DNA from: Solitalea agri
Lineage (GTDB): Bacteria; Bacteroidota; Bacteroidia; Sphingobacteriales; Sphingobacteriaceae
DNA: 64,000 bases
Direction: 5' to 3'
Assembly (NCBI RefSeq): GCF_023914155.1
Contig: NZ_JAMWYS010000006.1
Coordinates: forward strand, 62,001 to 126,000
A program made the position numbers and the translations under genes. Below the pieces are notes generated by a model. That model had not been told where the DNA came from. It saw nothing but the letters and a program-made list of their open reading frames with translations, and searched no databases. Each line of letters opens with the position of its first letter. Position 1 is the stretch's first letter. Positions 16,731-26,192 of this stretch are shown here, in pieces.

Positions 16731-18110
16731 TTATTGCATTATGTAATGGAATGCCAACCATTCATCTTTTCCAGAATCGTAGGCTGTTCCAAACCATATT
16801 CCTTTTGTTGCTTCATCCCCCTTAAAGGCTTTAACTACTTTAATGGTGGTTTGAGTTGGATTCATCCAACTGCCAGAGTTTTGAATAAGTGTATTGCTAC
16901 CCAGATTAATCTCGTTTGTGCTTTCATTTATTGAGAAAGTACCTGTAGTAATCGTACCGTTTTGGTTACGAGTGTATTTTAAACCATTTTTCTCAAACTT
17001 GATCCATGAGTTGGTAGCGGCTGTTACCCAGCTATCGTTCCAACCCCAATCTCTGGAATCAGCCTGACCGGTAGTCCATCCTTTACCTTTACCGATCCAG
17101 TCAACAGGGTTACCGCTAGCATCAAGAGCCCATGTACGCATTGAAGATGAAGTGATCATGTTCAACAACTCCCCGGTTTCAAATTTAGGATTAAAACCTT
17201 CGTCAAAGTTATTACCTACTGGTGGCGGCGGTGGAGTCCAATTGTCAGAGTATTCTTTAGATACAAAGTTGTAAACCAATAAACAAGGACCTTCACATGA
17301 AGTACGCAATACGGCTAACTGCATGGTGGTTGCTGTTAATGACATTACTTTGATATTACCCCAGGCAGCCACACAACCATCACGATTTGCATCATGTAAA
17401 GGAGTTGCACCTGTCATTGTCAATGTTTTATTGTCTTTATCCAGGTAATAAGTACCTGACTCTTGTCCACGTGAAGGCAACATTAAGTGGTTAGCTTTCA
17501 CAAAAGGACCGCCTTTTAAGTTAAAGGTCAATGTACCGTAATCGCCATTATCCATTAACCAGGTGTTGTCTTTATAAACCGGATTCCAGTTCCAGCAATC
17601 AGCTCCGTAACAACCTGCGTTGCCACCTTCTAACCAGCCATTGTTGGTACCATAGAAGTACAATGGTCCGTCAAAATATTGTGCTTTAATATCAAGGATC
17701 CAGGTTTTTTCATTTCCAGGTCCGCCTGACAATGCAATCCACAATGGATCGTTCACATAAGAAAGGTTATCAGCTGTTACTTTAACAGTCACAGGATCCA
17801 TTTCAACCACACCACCGGCAGTCATTGCTGAGTATTTAACGGTATAATCACCTTTAAAGGCAAATCTGATGGTGTCTCTGTCACGGTTCGATTTACCTGT
17901 TCCGTAATCCCACATGGCAACTGTTTCAGGGGTTTTATTTATCAAGATAACTGTGTTACCTCCCGGATCAGTCACTAAATCCTGAACAACTTCAAATTTT
18001 ATTTCTGATTTATCGAGCATTCTGCCCAAATCATATGTTTCCTTCTGGCAGGAAGTAATGAAAGATATCCCGATAAGGACAACCCAGATGAATTTTTTTA
18101 AATGTTTCAT
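16731..18110 (-). CDS. Surface glycan-binding lipoprotein (SusE/SGBP position)
   Basis: A 459-residue lipoprotein (FITSC, Cys21). Residues 35-110 resemble a PKD-type Ig domain. The rest is unusually rich in Trp, Tyr and Gly (for example FYGTNNGW, DCWNWNP, WGWNDSW), as expected of a carbohydrate-binding surface, and a Pro-rich linker lies near residue 293. There are no catalytic motifs. It directly follows SusD, the standard place for the surface glycan-binding protein of a polysaccharide utilisation locus, and would capture polysaccharide for SusC/SusD. Assignment rests on position, lipobox and composition more than on a recognisable family. Confidence 0.75.
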   Translation of the reverse strand: MKHLKKFIWVVLIGISFITSCQKETYDLGRMLDKSEIKFEVVQDLVTDPGGNTVILINKTPETVAMWDYGTGKSNRDRDTIRFAFKGDYTVKYSAMTAGGVVEMDPVTVKVTADNLSYVNDPLWIALSGGPGNEKTWILDIKAQYFDGPLYFYGTNNGWLEGGNAGCYGADCWNWNPVYKDNTWLMDNGDYGTLTFNLKGGPFVKANHLMLPSRGQESGTYYLDKDNKTLTMTGATPLHDANRDGCVAAWGNIKVMSLTATTMQLAVLRTSCEGPCLLVYNFVSKEYSDNWTPPPPPVGNNFDEGFNPKFETGELLNMITSSSMRTWALDASGNPVDWIGKGKGWTTGQADSRDWGWNDSWVTAATNSWIKFEKNGLKYTRNQNGTITTGTFSINESTNEINLGSNTLIQNSGSWMNPTQTTIKVVKAFKGDEATKGIWFGTAYDSGKDEWLAFHYIMQ

Positions 18111-18130
18111 ATCGAATATTGTTAAGTATT

Positions 18131-18172
18131 GGCAATTACATTAAGAATGACTAAACGCTTTTTGTAATTGCC
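18131..18172 (-). promoter_or_regulatory. Intercistronic hairpin after susD
   Basis: A perfect 10-bp stem (18131-18140 with 18163-18172) with a 22-nt loop lies in the 98-bp gap between susD and the binding-protein gene. It lacks a clear U-run on the minus strand. It is one of a set of hairpins in the wider gaps of this operon. Confidence 0.55.
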
Positions 18173-18208
18173 GTTTAACGTTCGTTTTCAGTTAATTAAA
18201 TTGGCAGC

Positions 18209-19798
18209 TTACCAGCCTGCATTTTGTTTTAATACGCCATTAGATAAAGTAATTTGCGTATTTGGTATCTGCTGCAAACCTTTTGTGGTTGTAATGTTAG
18301 CTGAATTAATTGTTTTGGTAGTTTTAATTCCTCCGTTCAATACATCGGTAGTTTGAGCAATTGTTGCTGCAGCTACATCAACACCCTGACGTAACAAATC
18401 CCAGTAACGAATACCTTCACCGGCAAACTCTAATCTACGCTCGTTTAACAAGTTAGCGGCATTAACTGCAACCGAAACGAAATTGCTTCCGTAAGCTCTT
18501 TTTCTTACATCATCAAAATATTTCTGTGCTTTAGAACTACCTAGTTCAGCAGCCATTAACAATACATCAGCATAACGGATTGAAACATAATCCTGGAACT
18601 GGCCAACCATAAAGTTCACACCACCACTACTCACGGCAATACTGTTTCCTGCAGCATCTACCAATGGAATGTATTTCTTCTGATAAAGACCAGTGTATTC
18701 GCGTTGTTTAGACTGATTGGTGAAATTGATGCCTTCGCCGGCAATTGAAATGATTGAACCAGCACGACGGGTATCTTTATCACTGTAAGCTGCCCATAAT
18801 TTAGGATCAACAGTACAAGCGCCCCATCCGTTACCATATGGATAGCTCCACTGCTCACGAATACCGTTCATTACCATCCAATGGTTACCATCGGTGTTCC
18901 CGTTGTAATCACTTGTATAAGTGTATTTGATAGCGAAAATGGTTTCTTTGTTATCTTCACCGGCATAATTATTCAATGAATATGGCCATAGATATTCAAA
19001 TTTATCAACCAAGCCATAACCACCATTATTAATGATATCTTCCTGATAAGCTAATGCATCAACTTTAGCAACAACACCAGCTAAGTCTGGCTTGCCGTAA
19101 TAACCGGTGTAATACAAGTAAACACGGCCAATTAATGCTTCAGCAGCATATTTAGTTACACGGCCATGGTTGGCTACACTTTGAGCTCCGTAAGCTACTG
19201 CAGGCAAATTATCAGCAGCAAACTTCAAGTCTTCGGCAATAAGCTTATAAACCTCTTCAGGAGAAGCCTGAGGAACATTCTCACTGGAAGGAGCGGTTAA
19301 CAAGGGAATATTACCCCAAAGTCTAACCATATCGAAGTATAAGTAAGCTCTCAGGAATCTGGTTTCGGCCAGGTACGTATTTTTTAAATCTGTGTTACCT
19401 TTCCAATCAATCTGATCCATTTTACCGATGAACATGTTACAACGGTAAACAGCTTTATAATATGCACTCCAGTTATCTCCAAATAAGTCTTGATCTGAAG
19501 GAGAACGACCTTTATCGAACTCATCAATCATTTGGTACCCGAAACCATCTGAGTTACCGGTTCCACCAAACGTATTGTCAGACATTACTTCGGCCGCAAC
19601 CGGAAGACTGATACCTGAAGCCCAAACAACTTGTAAGCCATCATAGCAACCTACCAGGGCTTTATATGCGTCGTCAGTGGTTTTATAAAAATTTTCCTCG
19701 CTTGAACCAGTTTTCATTTGGGTGTCAAGGAAATCATTTGTACACGCCCCTGCTGAGAGGAGTGAAAATGCCAGTATATATAGTTTTATCTTTTTCAT
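18209..19798 (-). CDS. susD: SusD-like outer-membrane glycan-binding lipoprotein
   Basis: A RagB/SusD family protein of 529 residues. The start at 19798 is chosen because it gives a clean lipoprotein signal peptide ending in SAGAC (Cys19) and a 19-bp gap after susC; the upstream ATG at 19837 would add 13 polar residues before the signal and overlap susC. The typical N-terminal pattern is present (TNDFLD, EENFYKTTDDAYKALVG, then RFLRAYLYFDMVRLWGNIPL), as is the C-terminal family block (NLLNERRLEFAGEGIRYWDLLR). It caps the SusC barrel and binds the polysaccharide before import. The family is very clear; the ligand is inferred from the locus. Confidence 0.95.
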   Translation of the reverse strand: MKKIKLYILAFSLLSAGACTNDFLDTQMKTGSSEENFYKTTDDAYKALVGCYDGLQVVWASGISLPVAAEVMSDNTFGGTGNSDGFGYQMIDEFDKGRSPSDQDLFGDNWSAYYKAVYRCNMFIGKMDQIDWKGNTDLKNTYLAETRFLRAYLYFDMVRLWGNIPLLTAPSSENVPQASPEEVYKLIAEDLKFAADNLPAVAYGAQSVANHGRVTKYAAEALIGRVYLYYTGYYGKPDLAGVVAKVDALAYQEDIINNGGYGLVDKFEYLWPYSLNNYAGEDNKETIFAIKYTYTSDYNGNTDGNHWMVMNGIREQWSYPYGNGWGACTVDPKLWAAYSDKDTRRAGSIISIAGEGINFTNQSKQREYTGLYQKKYIPLVDAAGNSIAVSSGGVNFMVGQFQDYVSIRYADVLLMAAELGSSKAQKYFDDVRKRAYGSNFVSVAVNAANLLNERRLEFAGEGIRYWDLLRQGVDVAAATIAQTTDVLNGGIKTTKTINSANITTTKGLQQIPNTQITLSNGVLKQNAGW

Positions 19799-19817
19799 AA
19801 TTATAAATTCACAGTTA

Positions 19818-22800
19818 TTAGAACTTGATGTTTGCACCTAACATAATTGTGCGAGGACGAGGATAGTAACCTAAGTCAACTCCTTGAGAGAATCCTTCTC
19901 CGTAGCCAATTTCCGGATCCATTCCGTTGTATGAAGTGAATGTATAAAGATTCAATACAGAGCAGTATAATCTAACTTTGCTTAAATAGCTTTTCTTAGC
20001 AAGGGTACCAAAATCATAACCAAGTGTTAGGTTGTTGATTCTCAAATAATCACCTTTGTGAATGTATAAATCAGAGAACTGAGTCCAGTTTCTGTTATCT
20101 TCAGTTACACGAGGAGTTGTGTATGAAGAACCAGCACCGTGCCAGCGATCTAAAATGGCAGCTGAATAGTTGGCTTTTGAATCAGCCTGATTGCGCCATG
20201 ACTGAACGATCTCGTTACCAACTACGCCTGAAGCCTGTAATGATATATCGAAACCTTTATAATCAGCAGCTAAATTGAACCCGTAAGTAAAATCTGGGTT
20301 TGGATTACCGATCATGGTTTTATCATTAGCATCGATTGATCCATCGCCATTATAATCAACATAACGAACATCACCTGGCTGAGCAGTAGGCTGAATTTTT
20401 TGACCGTTTTTATTTTTGTAAGCATTAACTTCTTCTTCTGTTTGGAAAACTCCATTGGTTTTTAAGCCCCAGAAGTATCCGATTGGCATACCGTTTTCAG
20501 CTCTGTAAAACTCACCTGAGTTATTGTATAATGAATTTGTGTTACCGTGGATAATTCCGTCAGCTGTAGGGATTGCACCTACTTTATTTTTGTTGTATGC
20601 ACCGTTCACACCAATTGAATAATTTAATGAACCGGCATGGTTACGATAGGTTAATGCTAACTCAACCCCGCTATTTTTCACATTACCACCGTTAATAAAT
20701 GGAGCATCAGCACCTGCAGAAGCCAAAATTGGCGCCTGAATTAACCAGTCTTTGGTTGTTTTAATATAGAAGTCGGCGTTAATAGTTAATTTGTTATTAA
20801 GTACCGTTGCATCAAAACCTATATCTGATTGTTCAGAAGTTTCCCAAGTCAAATTCTCATTATTTAAACGGCTAGGATATGCACCTGGAGTTAAAGTTCC
20901 TTCTGCATTACCAAACGTATAATTAGTATTAGATGAAGTAATAGGTGCTAAATATTGGTAAGGCGAAATGTTTTGGTTACCTGTGCGACCCCAGCTAGCT
21001 CTTAATTTCAAGAAGTTTAACCAGCTTGTATTTTTCATGAAGTCTTCGTTGGTCATAACCCAACCGCCAGAAACCGATGGGAAGAAGTTCCAACGATGCC
21101 CTGGAGCAAGAATAGATGAACCGTCAGCACGGAATGTAGCATTCAAAAGGTATTTTTCTTTGTAGTTATACATTACCCTTCCAAAGTATGACATTCTTTT
21201 TTGCTGCGCGTATGGATATCCACCGGTGCTCATTCTTGCACCTTCTGAATTGGTAGCATTATCTAACCAGGCGTAATCAAGACCAGTCATACTTAAATCT
21301 TTATTACTTGCATTTACTCCTGATCCGTCAGTGCTATAAGCTGAAGTACCAGCCATTACCTCAAAGTTATTATAGCTGTTCAGTTTAAAGCTATAATTCA
21401 CCTGATTGTCCCATGTAAGGGCTCTCCCTTTATTCATGCCCTGAAACACATTGGTGTTATCATTGAATGAATAAATAGAAAGTTTATAGATTGGCAAGTA
21501 TGAACGGCCTTCAGAAGCTGTATAGTCTAATCCTAAACTGGTTCTGAAACGCAAACCTTTAATAGGTTCAACACCCAGATATAGGTTACCTAATAAACGC
21601 TGGTTGTTGTTTCTATTCTGATTATTGTAATACATCTGAGCGTAAGGGTTCGCCTCACCGTTGTTCCAATCAGAATTGCTATTATCAAAGAAATTACCAT
21701 CCTCATCATACATTTGTACAAACGGACTAGTATTAAATGCATTACGAAGTGTGTTATTATATTGGTTACCCACACCAATACCATTGTTATTTACATAGGC
21801 AAAGGTTAAGTTCTCACCAAGGGTAACAATGTCTTTGTAAAGTTTATGATCAGAATTGATTCTGATATTATAACGCTCGTAGTTAGATAAGTCTTTGCCA
21901 CCTACAATACCTTGTTGGCTAGTATAAGCCAATGAAGCTGAATAAGAAGAGACATCACTTCCACCACTTGCTCCAAATGAATAATTTTGTGTTGGAGCTT
22001 GATCAACAAACATTTGACCTAACCAATTGGTACCAGTACCCATTGAAGAGATACCATCGTTAGTAAAATATGGCTGTTTACCAGAGTTAATAGCTGCCTC
22101 ATTCATAATAGTGGCATACTCTTTTGAGTTTAATAAACGAGCCTGATTAGCTAAACGTTGCTGGCCGAAGTAAGCATCGAAAGTGATTTGAGATTTTTGA
22201 CCTGATTTACCACCTTTAGTAGTTACTAATACAACACCATTTGCTGATTGAGAACCGTAGATAGCTGCTGAAGCACCGTCTTTCAATACGTCAACCGACT
22301 CAATGTCTGCAGGGTTTAAATAAGAGATATCTCCGGTTTGAACTCCATCAACAACATATAATGGGCCTGAACCGCTAATTGTACCTTTACCACGGATGAT
22401 CACGCTTAATGCATCACCTGGCTGACCTGAAACAGATGTAATTTGAACACCTGGGGTTTGACCTTGTAAAGCTTGTAAAACGTTGGTGGTATTTTGCTTT
22501 TGAATATCCTCACCTTTTACCTGTAAGTTAGCACCAGTGTTCAATTTTTTCTTCTGTACACCGTAACCAATTACCACAACTTCTTCAAGTGATTTTTCTG
22601 TTTCAGCTAACTTAATATTGTAAGCATTACCAGCACCAACAGTTACACTACGTTCAATATAGCCTAAGAAACTAATCACTAATACATCACCAGTCTTAGC
22701 TTGAATGGTAAACTCACCATCAGTGTTGGTTGAAACCGCTTCACTTGTTCCCTTTACTTTAATAATGGCACCTGGTATAGGTTGCAAATCTTTGTCGTCA

Positions 22801-22919
22801 ATAACCTTACCCGTAATTTTCCGGGCGGATTGAGCGAACGCGTAATGACTCAATGAGAGTGCGAAAATCATAGTCCACATAAAGACTATCATTCCTTTTC
22901 TTGTAGTTGTTCTATTCAT
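19818..22919 (-). CDS. susC: SusC-like TonB-dependent outer-membrane transporter
   Basis: A 1033-residue TonB-dependent transporter. A signal peptide (to about residue 29) is followed by a carboxypeptidase-regulatory-like domain (about 33-110), a TonB-box-like EEVVVIGYG at about 112, the plug domain (to about 235, containing VIIRGKGT and PADIESVDVLKDGASAAIYGS-type blocks), and a barrel to the C-terminal Phe. It imports large oligosaccharides with SusD, powered by TonB-ExbBD. It lies 43 bp after the GH31 gene and 19 bp before susD, so the GH31 gene precedes susC in the operon, which is less usual than susC being first. Confidence 0.96.
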   Translation of the reverse strand: MNRTTTRKGMIVFMWTMIFALSLSHYAFAQSARKITGKVIDDKDLQPIPGAIIKVKGTSEAVSTNTDGEFTIQAKTGDVLVISFLGYIERSVTVGAGNAYNIKLAETEKSLEEVVVIGYGVQKKKLNTGANLQVKGEDIQKQNTTNVLQALQGQTPGVQITSVSGQPGDALSVIIRGKGTISGSGPLYVVDGVQTGDISYLNPADIESVDVLKDGASAAIYGSQSANGVVLVTTKGGKSGQKSQITFDAYFGQQRLANQARLLNSKEYATIMNEAAINSGKQPYFTNDGISSMGTGTNWLGQMFVDQAPTQNYSFGASGGSDVSSYSASLAYTSQQGIVGGKDLSNYERYNIRINSDHKLYKDIVTLGENLTFAYVNNNGIGVGNQYNNTLRNAFNTSPFVQMYDEDGNFFDNSNSDWNNGEANPYAQMYYNNQNRNNNQRLLGNLYLGVEPIKGLRFRTSLGLDYTASEGRSYLPIYKLSIYSFNDNTNVFQGMNKGRALTWDNQVNYSFKLNSYNNFEVMAGTSAYSTDGSGVNASNKDLSMTGLDYAWLDNATNSEGARMSTGGYPYAQQKRMSYFGRVMYNYKEKYLLNATFRADGSSILAPGHRWNFFPSVSGGWVMTNEDFMKNTSWLNFLKLRASWGRTGNQNISPYQYLAPITSSNTNYTFGNAEGTLTPGAYPSRLNNENLTWETSEQSDIGFDATVLNNKLTINADFYIKTTKDWLIQAPILASAGADAPFINGGNVKNSGVELALTYRNHAGSLNYSIGVNGAYNKNKVGAIPTADGIIHGNTNSLYNNSGEFYRAENGMPIGYFWGLKTNGVFQTEEEVNAYKNKNGQKIQPTAQPGDVRYVDYNGDGSIDANDKTMIGNPNPDFTYGFNLAADYKGFDISLQASGVVGNEIVQSWRNQADSKANYSAAILDRWHGAGSSYTTPRVTEDNRNWTQFSDLYIHKGDYLRINNLTLGYDFGTLAKKSYLSKVRLYCSVLNLYTFTSYNGMDPEIGYGEGFSQGVDLGYYPRPRTIMLGANIKF

Positions 22920-22962
22920 ATTAATAATTGGTTTATAGATAATATAAATTGGGTTGTTTATT

Positions 22963-25824
22963 TTATTTCAAAATGGTTATTGCCTTTCCGTCATACGCAA
23001 CTGTTTTATCTGCATCTTTCTCAAGATCAAACACCTTTGCTTTATCCTTGCCTACCCATACAATTTTGAAAGTTCTTTTATCGAGCATTCCTTTAAAGCT
23101 ACCTTGGCGCTCACCAATGGTTAATGCTCGTTTTTGTTCATCGTATTTGAAATTGATTGTTGCAAAGGCACCCTTTTCATAATTGTAGTTAGTTCCTTCA
23201 TCTTCATATAAAGTAAACTCGCCATTGCTTCCGGTATAAACATATAATGTTATCGCATCAGCAGGTTTTTCTGAAGTGTACTGAAGTTCCGGTCCGAAAG
23301 GCACGATCGAACCTTCTTTAACATATACCGGAATGCGCTCATATGGAGCATCGGCCGTTACAGTTTGTCCCCCCCTTAAATAAGTACCAGTGTAGAAATT
23401 ATACCATCCCGAACCTTTAGGTAAATACACCAAACGATTGGTTGCTTGATAATGATAAACAGGGTTAATTAAAAGAGAAGGGCCAAACATGTACTGATCT
23501 GCGATATTGTTAACGGCTGTATCGGATGCGAAATCCATTACCAAACCACGCATAATCGTATAGTCGTTATGGTAAGCCTGACCTGCTAATGAATAGATAT
23601 AAGGCATTAAGCGGTAACGCAGTTTGTTATAGTAGAGCATGCTTTTGTAAGCTGCATGATTTTCAGTGGCAATGTTGTAGATTTCGCGAAATGGAAATTG
23701 TCCGTGCACCCGGAATACAGGAACAAATGCCGCAAACTGATACCAACGAGTATTTAATTCTCTCCACTCATCCAAATCAGCGCCTTGAGCGTGCTCGTAA
23801 CGGCGCTCAACCGAGAAGCCTCCTGCATCCATACTCCAGTAAGGAATTCCTGAAAGTGAGAAATTGATACCTGCAGGAATCTGCGTTTTAAAATCTTCCC
23901 AACGCGAAGCAATGTCTCCGCTCCAAACAATGGTTGAGAAACGTTGCTGACCGGCATATGCCGAACGAGTTAAAATAATTACACGGTCATTTGGATTAAC
24001 TTCACGCTGACCTTCATAAATACCCATTGCATTACCTAAAGGAAAAGCATTGAAATATTTCACACCCGAACCAATTGCTGTTGGAGTCATTAAGCTCTGA
24101 CGGGCAACAATGTCTAAGTTCGAATGCACATCAGGCTCTGCTGCATCCATCCACCAACCATCAACACCTTTGCTATACAAGCTCTTGTTCAGTAAGTTCC
24201 AGAATCCTTTTCTTGCATCAGGATTTAAAGCATCATAAAAGGTAGAAGTGTATCCTTTTCCGATCCAGTCTCTGCGCTGATCAGCAATATTGCGTTTATA
24301 CAACCAGCCATTTTCATTCATGTAGTTGTAATTGGCAACTCCCTCGTAAAACTTTGGCCATACCGAAATCATAAAGCGTGTATGGTATTTGTCATGCAGG
24401 GTACTGATCATTTCAGTTGGATTGCCGAAACGTGAAGGGTCGAACTCATGGCTACCCCAGTCATCTTGTTTCCAGTACGACCAGTCGAGAACGATACCAT
24501 CGATAGGAATTTTTCTGCTTCTGAATTCCTTAACAGTATTTAAAATTTCTTCCTGAGTTTTATAGCGTTCACGACTTTGCCAAAAACCCATTGCCCATTT
24601 AGGCAAAAGATTGGCTTTACCGGTAATGGTACGGTAACCGCTTATAACTTCATCAGAGTTTTTACCAGCGATAAAGTAATAATCAATAACATCACCAGCT
24701 TCTGAAGCAAAGGCAAACGTATTCTTTTCGGCATCAGGCACCGGACTTAACCAGTTAACTGCCAAATATGATTCAGTTCCATCAGGCAACCATTCAATTT
24801 TAATCGAATACTTTTTGCCTTTAACCATTTGCACATCAACCAAAGCTGATCCCGGATTCCAAGCCTGTCTCCATTTATCGGTTAACAATTTGCCATCAAT
24901 CCACATTTTAATGTATCCGGCATACTTTACCTGGAATTGATGTAATCCGGTATAAGGTGATTCAACTGATCCACTCCATTGTACCAACCCATCTGCAAGG
25001 TTATAACCTTGAGGAAACTTATGCTGATCTTTTAAGAATGAATAATCGATTTCTGATTCGGCACGTACAATAGGATTTCCGCCGGCATTTGTTTTAGAAG
25101 TATAGGTAGTTGTTAACCAACCAGCATTACCTTTATCATCATAAAGTTTTAAACCAGATAACGGTAGGAAACTGCGGGTATCTCCTACTGTGGTTAACGA
25201 ATAGTTATCCCATAAAATACCATAGTTTTTATTTGACAACACAAAAGGTATGGCCACTTTAGTATTGTACTGATATAAGCCAACATGGCGATTTTTGTAG
25301 TTCATTAAATCTTCCTGATGCTGACCTAAACCGTAATAAGCCTCATCAGCCCCCGATTCAAAAGCTTGTCTTACCTGATAAGTTGACTCCCCAGTATAAG
25401 TAGCAGGCGTAAAAGTTTTACCACCTTCAGCAACCTCATTTAAAATTGGTTTACCGTTTTTATCGGTAAAAGAAACAGCTCCGTTAAGAGTCGATATTGA
25501 AGCATTCACTTTAGCAGTTTTAATAGTAACTACATCACCTGCCTGAACAACATCCCATTTTACAGAAGTTGCCGGTTGGGCAATGGCCATTAAACTTTTT
25601 TGTACAGGAAATTCATTTTGAGGAGATGCTACAACGTGAATGATCTTATCATTGATAACTTCAAGCTTTACCACTTTAGGTTTTAAAACCGAAGCTTTTT
25701 GTACTGAAACCAATACTCCGTTTGATAGCTTTTGATAACTGCTGTTTTGAGCCCTAACTTCTGCTAAACTAAATATTGAAATAACAGACCCCACTAAAAA
25801 ACAAGCAAGTAAACGTTGCGTCAT
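22963..25824 (-). CDS. GH31 alpha-xylosidase with PA14 insertion (xyloglucan type)
   Basis: A 953-residue secreted enzyme with a signal peptide cleaved near VRA-QNS (residue 25). The N-terminal beta-sandwich is interrupted at about 245-375 by a PA14-like domain (YNLADGLVQWSGS ... WIDGKLLTDKWRQ ... IKIEWLPDGTESYLAVNW). The catalytic core shows nucleophile Asp560 in WWMDAAEPD and acid Asp637 in WSGDIAS. This PA14-containing form matches the characterised xyloglucan alpha-xylosidases of Cellvibrio and Bacteroides (Xyl31A/BoGH31A type), which act on longer xyloglucan oligosaccharides. It is the first gene of the main operon, with a leader of about 70 nt from the operator-linked promoter. It is the single best clue that the locus targets xyloglucan. 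Confidence 0.93.
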   Translation of the reverse strand: MTQRLLACFLVGSVISIFSLAEVRAQNSSYQKLSNGVLVSVQKASVLKPKVVKLEVINDKIIHVVASPQNEFPVQKSLMAIAQPATSVKWDVVQAGDVVTIKTAKVNASISTLNGAVSFTDKNGKPILNEVAEGGKTFTPATYTGESTYQVRQAFESGADEAYYGLGQHQEDLMNYKNRHVGLYQYNTKVAIPFVLSNKNYGILWDNYSLTTVGDTRSFLPLSGLKLYDDKGNAGWLTTTYTSKTNAGGNPIVRAESEIDYSFLKDQHKFPQGYNLADGLVQWSGSVESPYTGLHQFQVKYAGYIKMWIDGKLLTDKWRQAWNPGSALVDVQMVKGKKYSIKIEWLPDGTESYLAVNWLSPVPDAEKNTFAFASEAGDVIDYYFIAGKNSDEVISGYRTITGKANLLPKWAMGFWQSRERYKTQEEILNTVKEFRSRKIPIDGIVLDWSYWKQDDWGSHEFDPSRFGNPTEMISTLHDKYHTRFMISVWPKFYEGVANYNYMNENGWLYKRNIADQRRDWIGKGYTSTFYDALNPDARKGFWNLLNKSLYSKGVDGWWMDAAEPDVHSNLDIVARQSLMTPTAIGSGVKYFNAFPLGNAMGIYEGQREVNPNDRVIILTRSAYAGQQRFSTIVWSGDIASRWEDFKTQIPAGINFSLSGIPYWSMDAGGFSVERRYEHAQGADLDEWRELNTRWYQFAAFVPVFRVHGQFPFREIYNIATENHAAYKSMLYYNKLRYRLMPYIYSLAGQAYHNDYTIMRGLVMDFASDTAVNNIADQYMFGPSLLINPVYHYQATNRLVYLPKGSGWYNFYTGTYLRGGQTVTADAPYERIPVYVKEGSIVPFGPELQYTSEKPADAITLYVYTGSNGEFTLYEDEGTNYNYEKGAFATINFKYDEQKRALTIGERQGSFKGMLDKRTFKIVWVGKDKAKVFDLEKDADKTVAYDGKAITILK

Positions 25825-25897
25825 AATACATTAAGATATAATTAGCATAAGCCTGGGGGCGTAGCTAATTGGTTGTTAAATAAATTGGTTCAGGAGC

Positions 25898-25965
25898 TGA
25901 AAATAGATACTGATTAGTATTATGACGGGGGTAATATGTTTAATTTTAGGGGTAAAAATGTTAAC
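25898..25965 (-). promoter_or_regulatory. Regulated promoter of the main polysaccharide operon
   Basis: On the minus strand GTTAACAT starts at 25965, AACAT recurs 22 bp later, and each half-site is followed by a TTACCCC tract. TATTTTCA, a weak TAnnTTTG-like -7 element, starts at base 61. The geometry equals that of the sites at 7469-7536 and 7734-7801. The rest of the 368-bp gap to the regulator gene is AT-rich, with only the hairpin at 26128-26158. Confidence 0.65.
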
Positions 25966-26127
25966 ACAAAATTATTTCAAAAACAATTCAACTTTCTAAT
26001 AATCAACGTATTAACAAAACAACCGCCTTTCGCTACCACTTAATATTGAATAATTGAATGCTTTAAATTAAACTTTATATAAACTGAGGTATTTTTGGGG
26101 TTACAAATGGAATAATTAACAAAAGAA

Positions 26128-26158
26128 AACCTTAAGAGAAAAGCTGCCTCTTAGGGTT
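26128..26158 (-). terminator. Probable terminator of the sensor-regulator gene
   Basis: An 11-bp stem with one imperfect pair (26128-26138 with 26148-26158) lies about 35 bp after the stop at 26193, followed on the minus strand by a T-rich stretch interrupted by a C. A moderate terminator. Confidence 0.6.
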
Positions 26159-26192
26159 AAAAACAGATCGAATAATGAAAATTCAGAAAAAA

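Noticed and set aside
19799-19837. Upstream ATG start of susD
   Set aside because: It would place 13 polar residues before a perfect lipoprotein signal and overlap susC; the start at 19798 fits the family.
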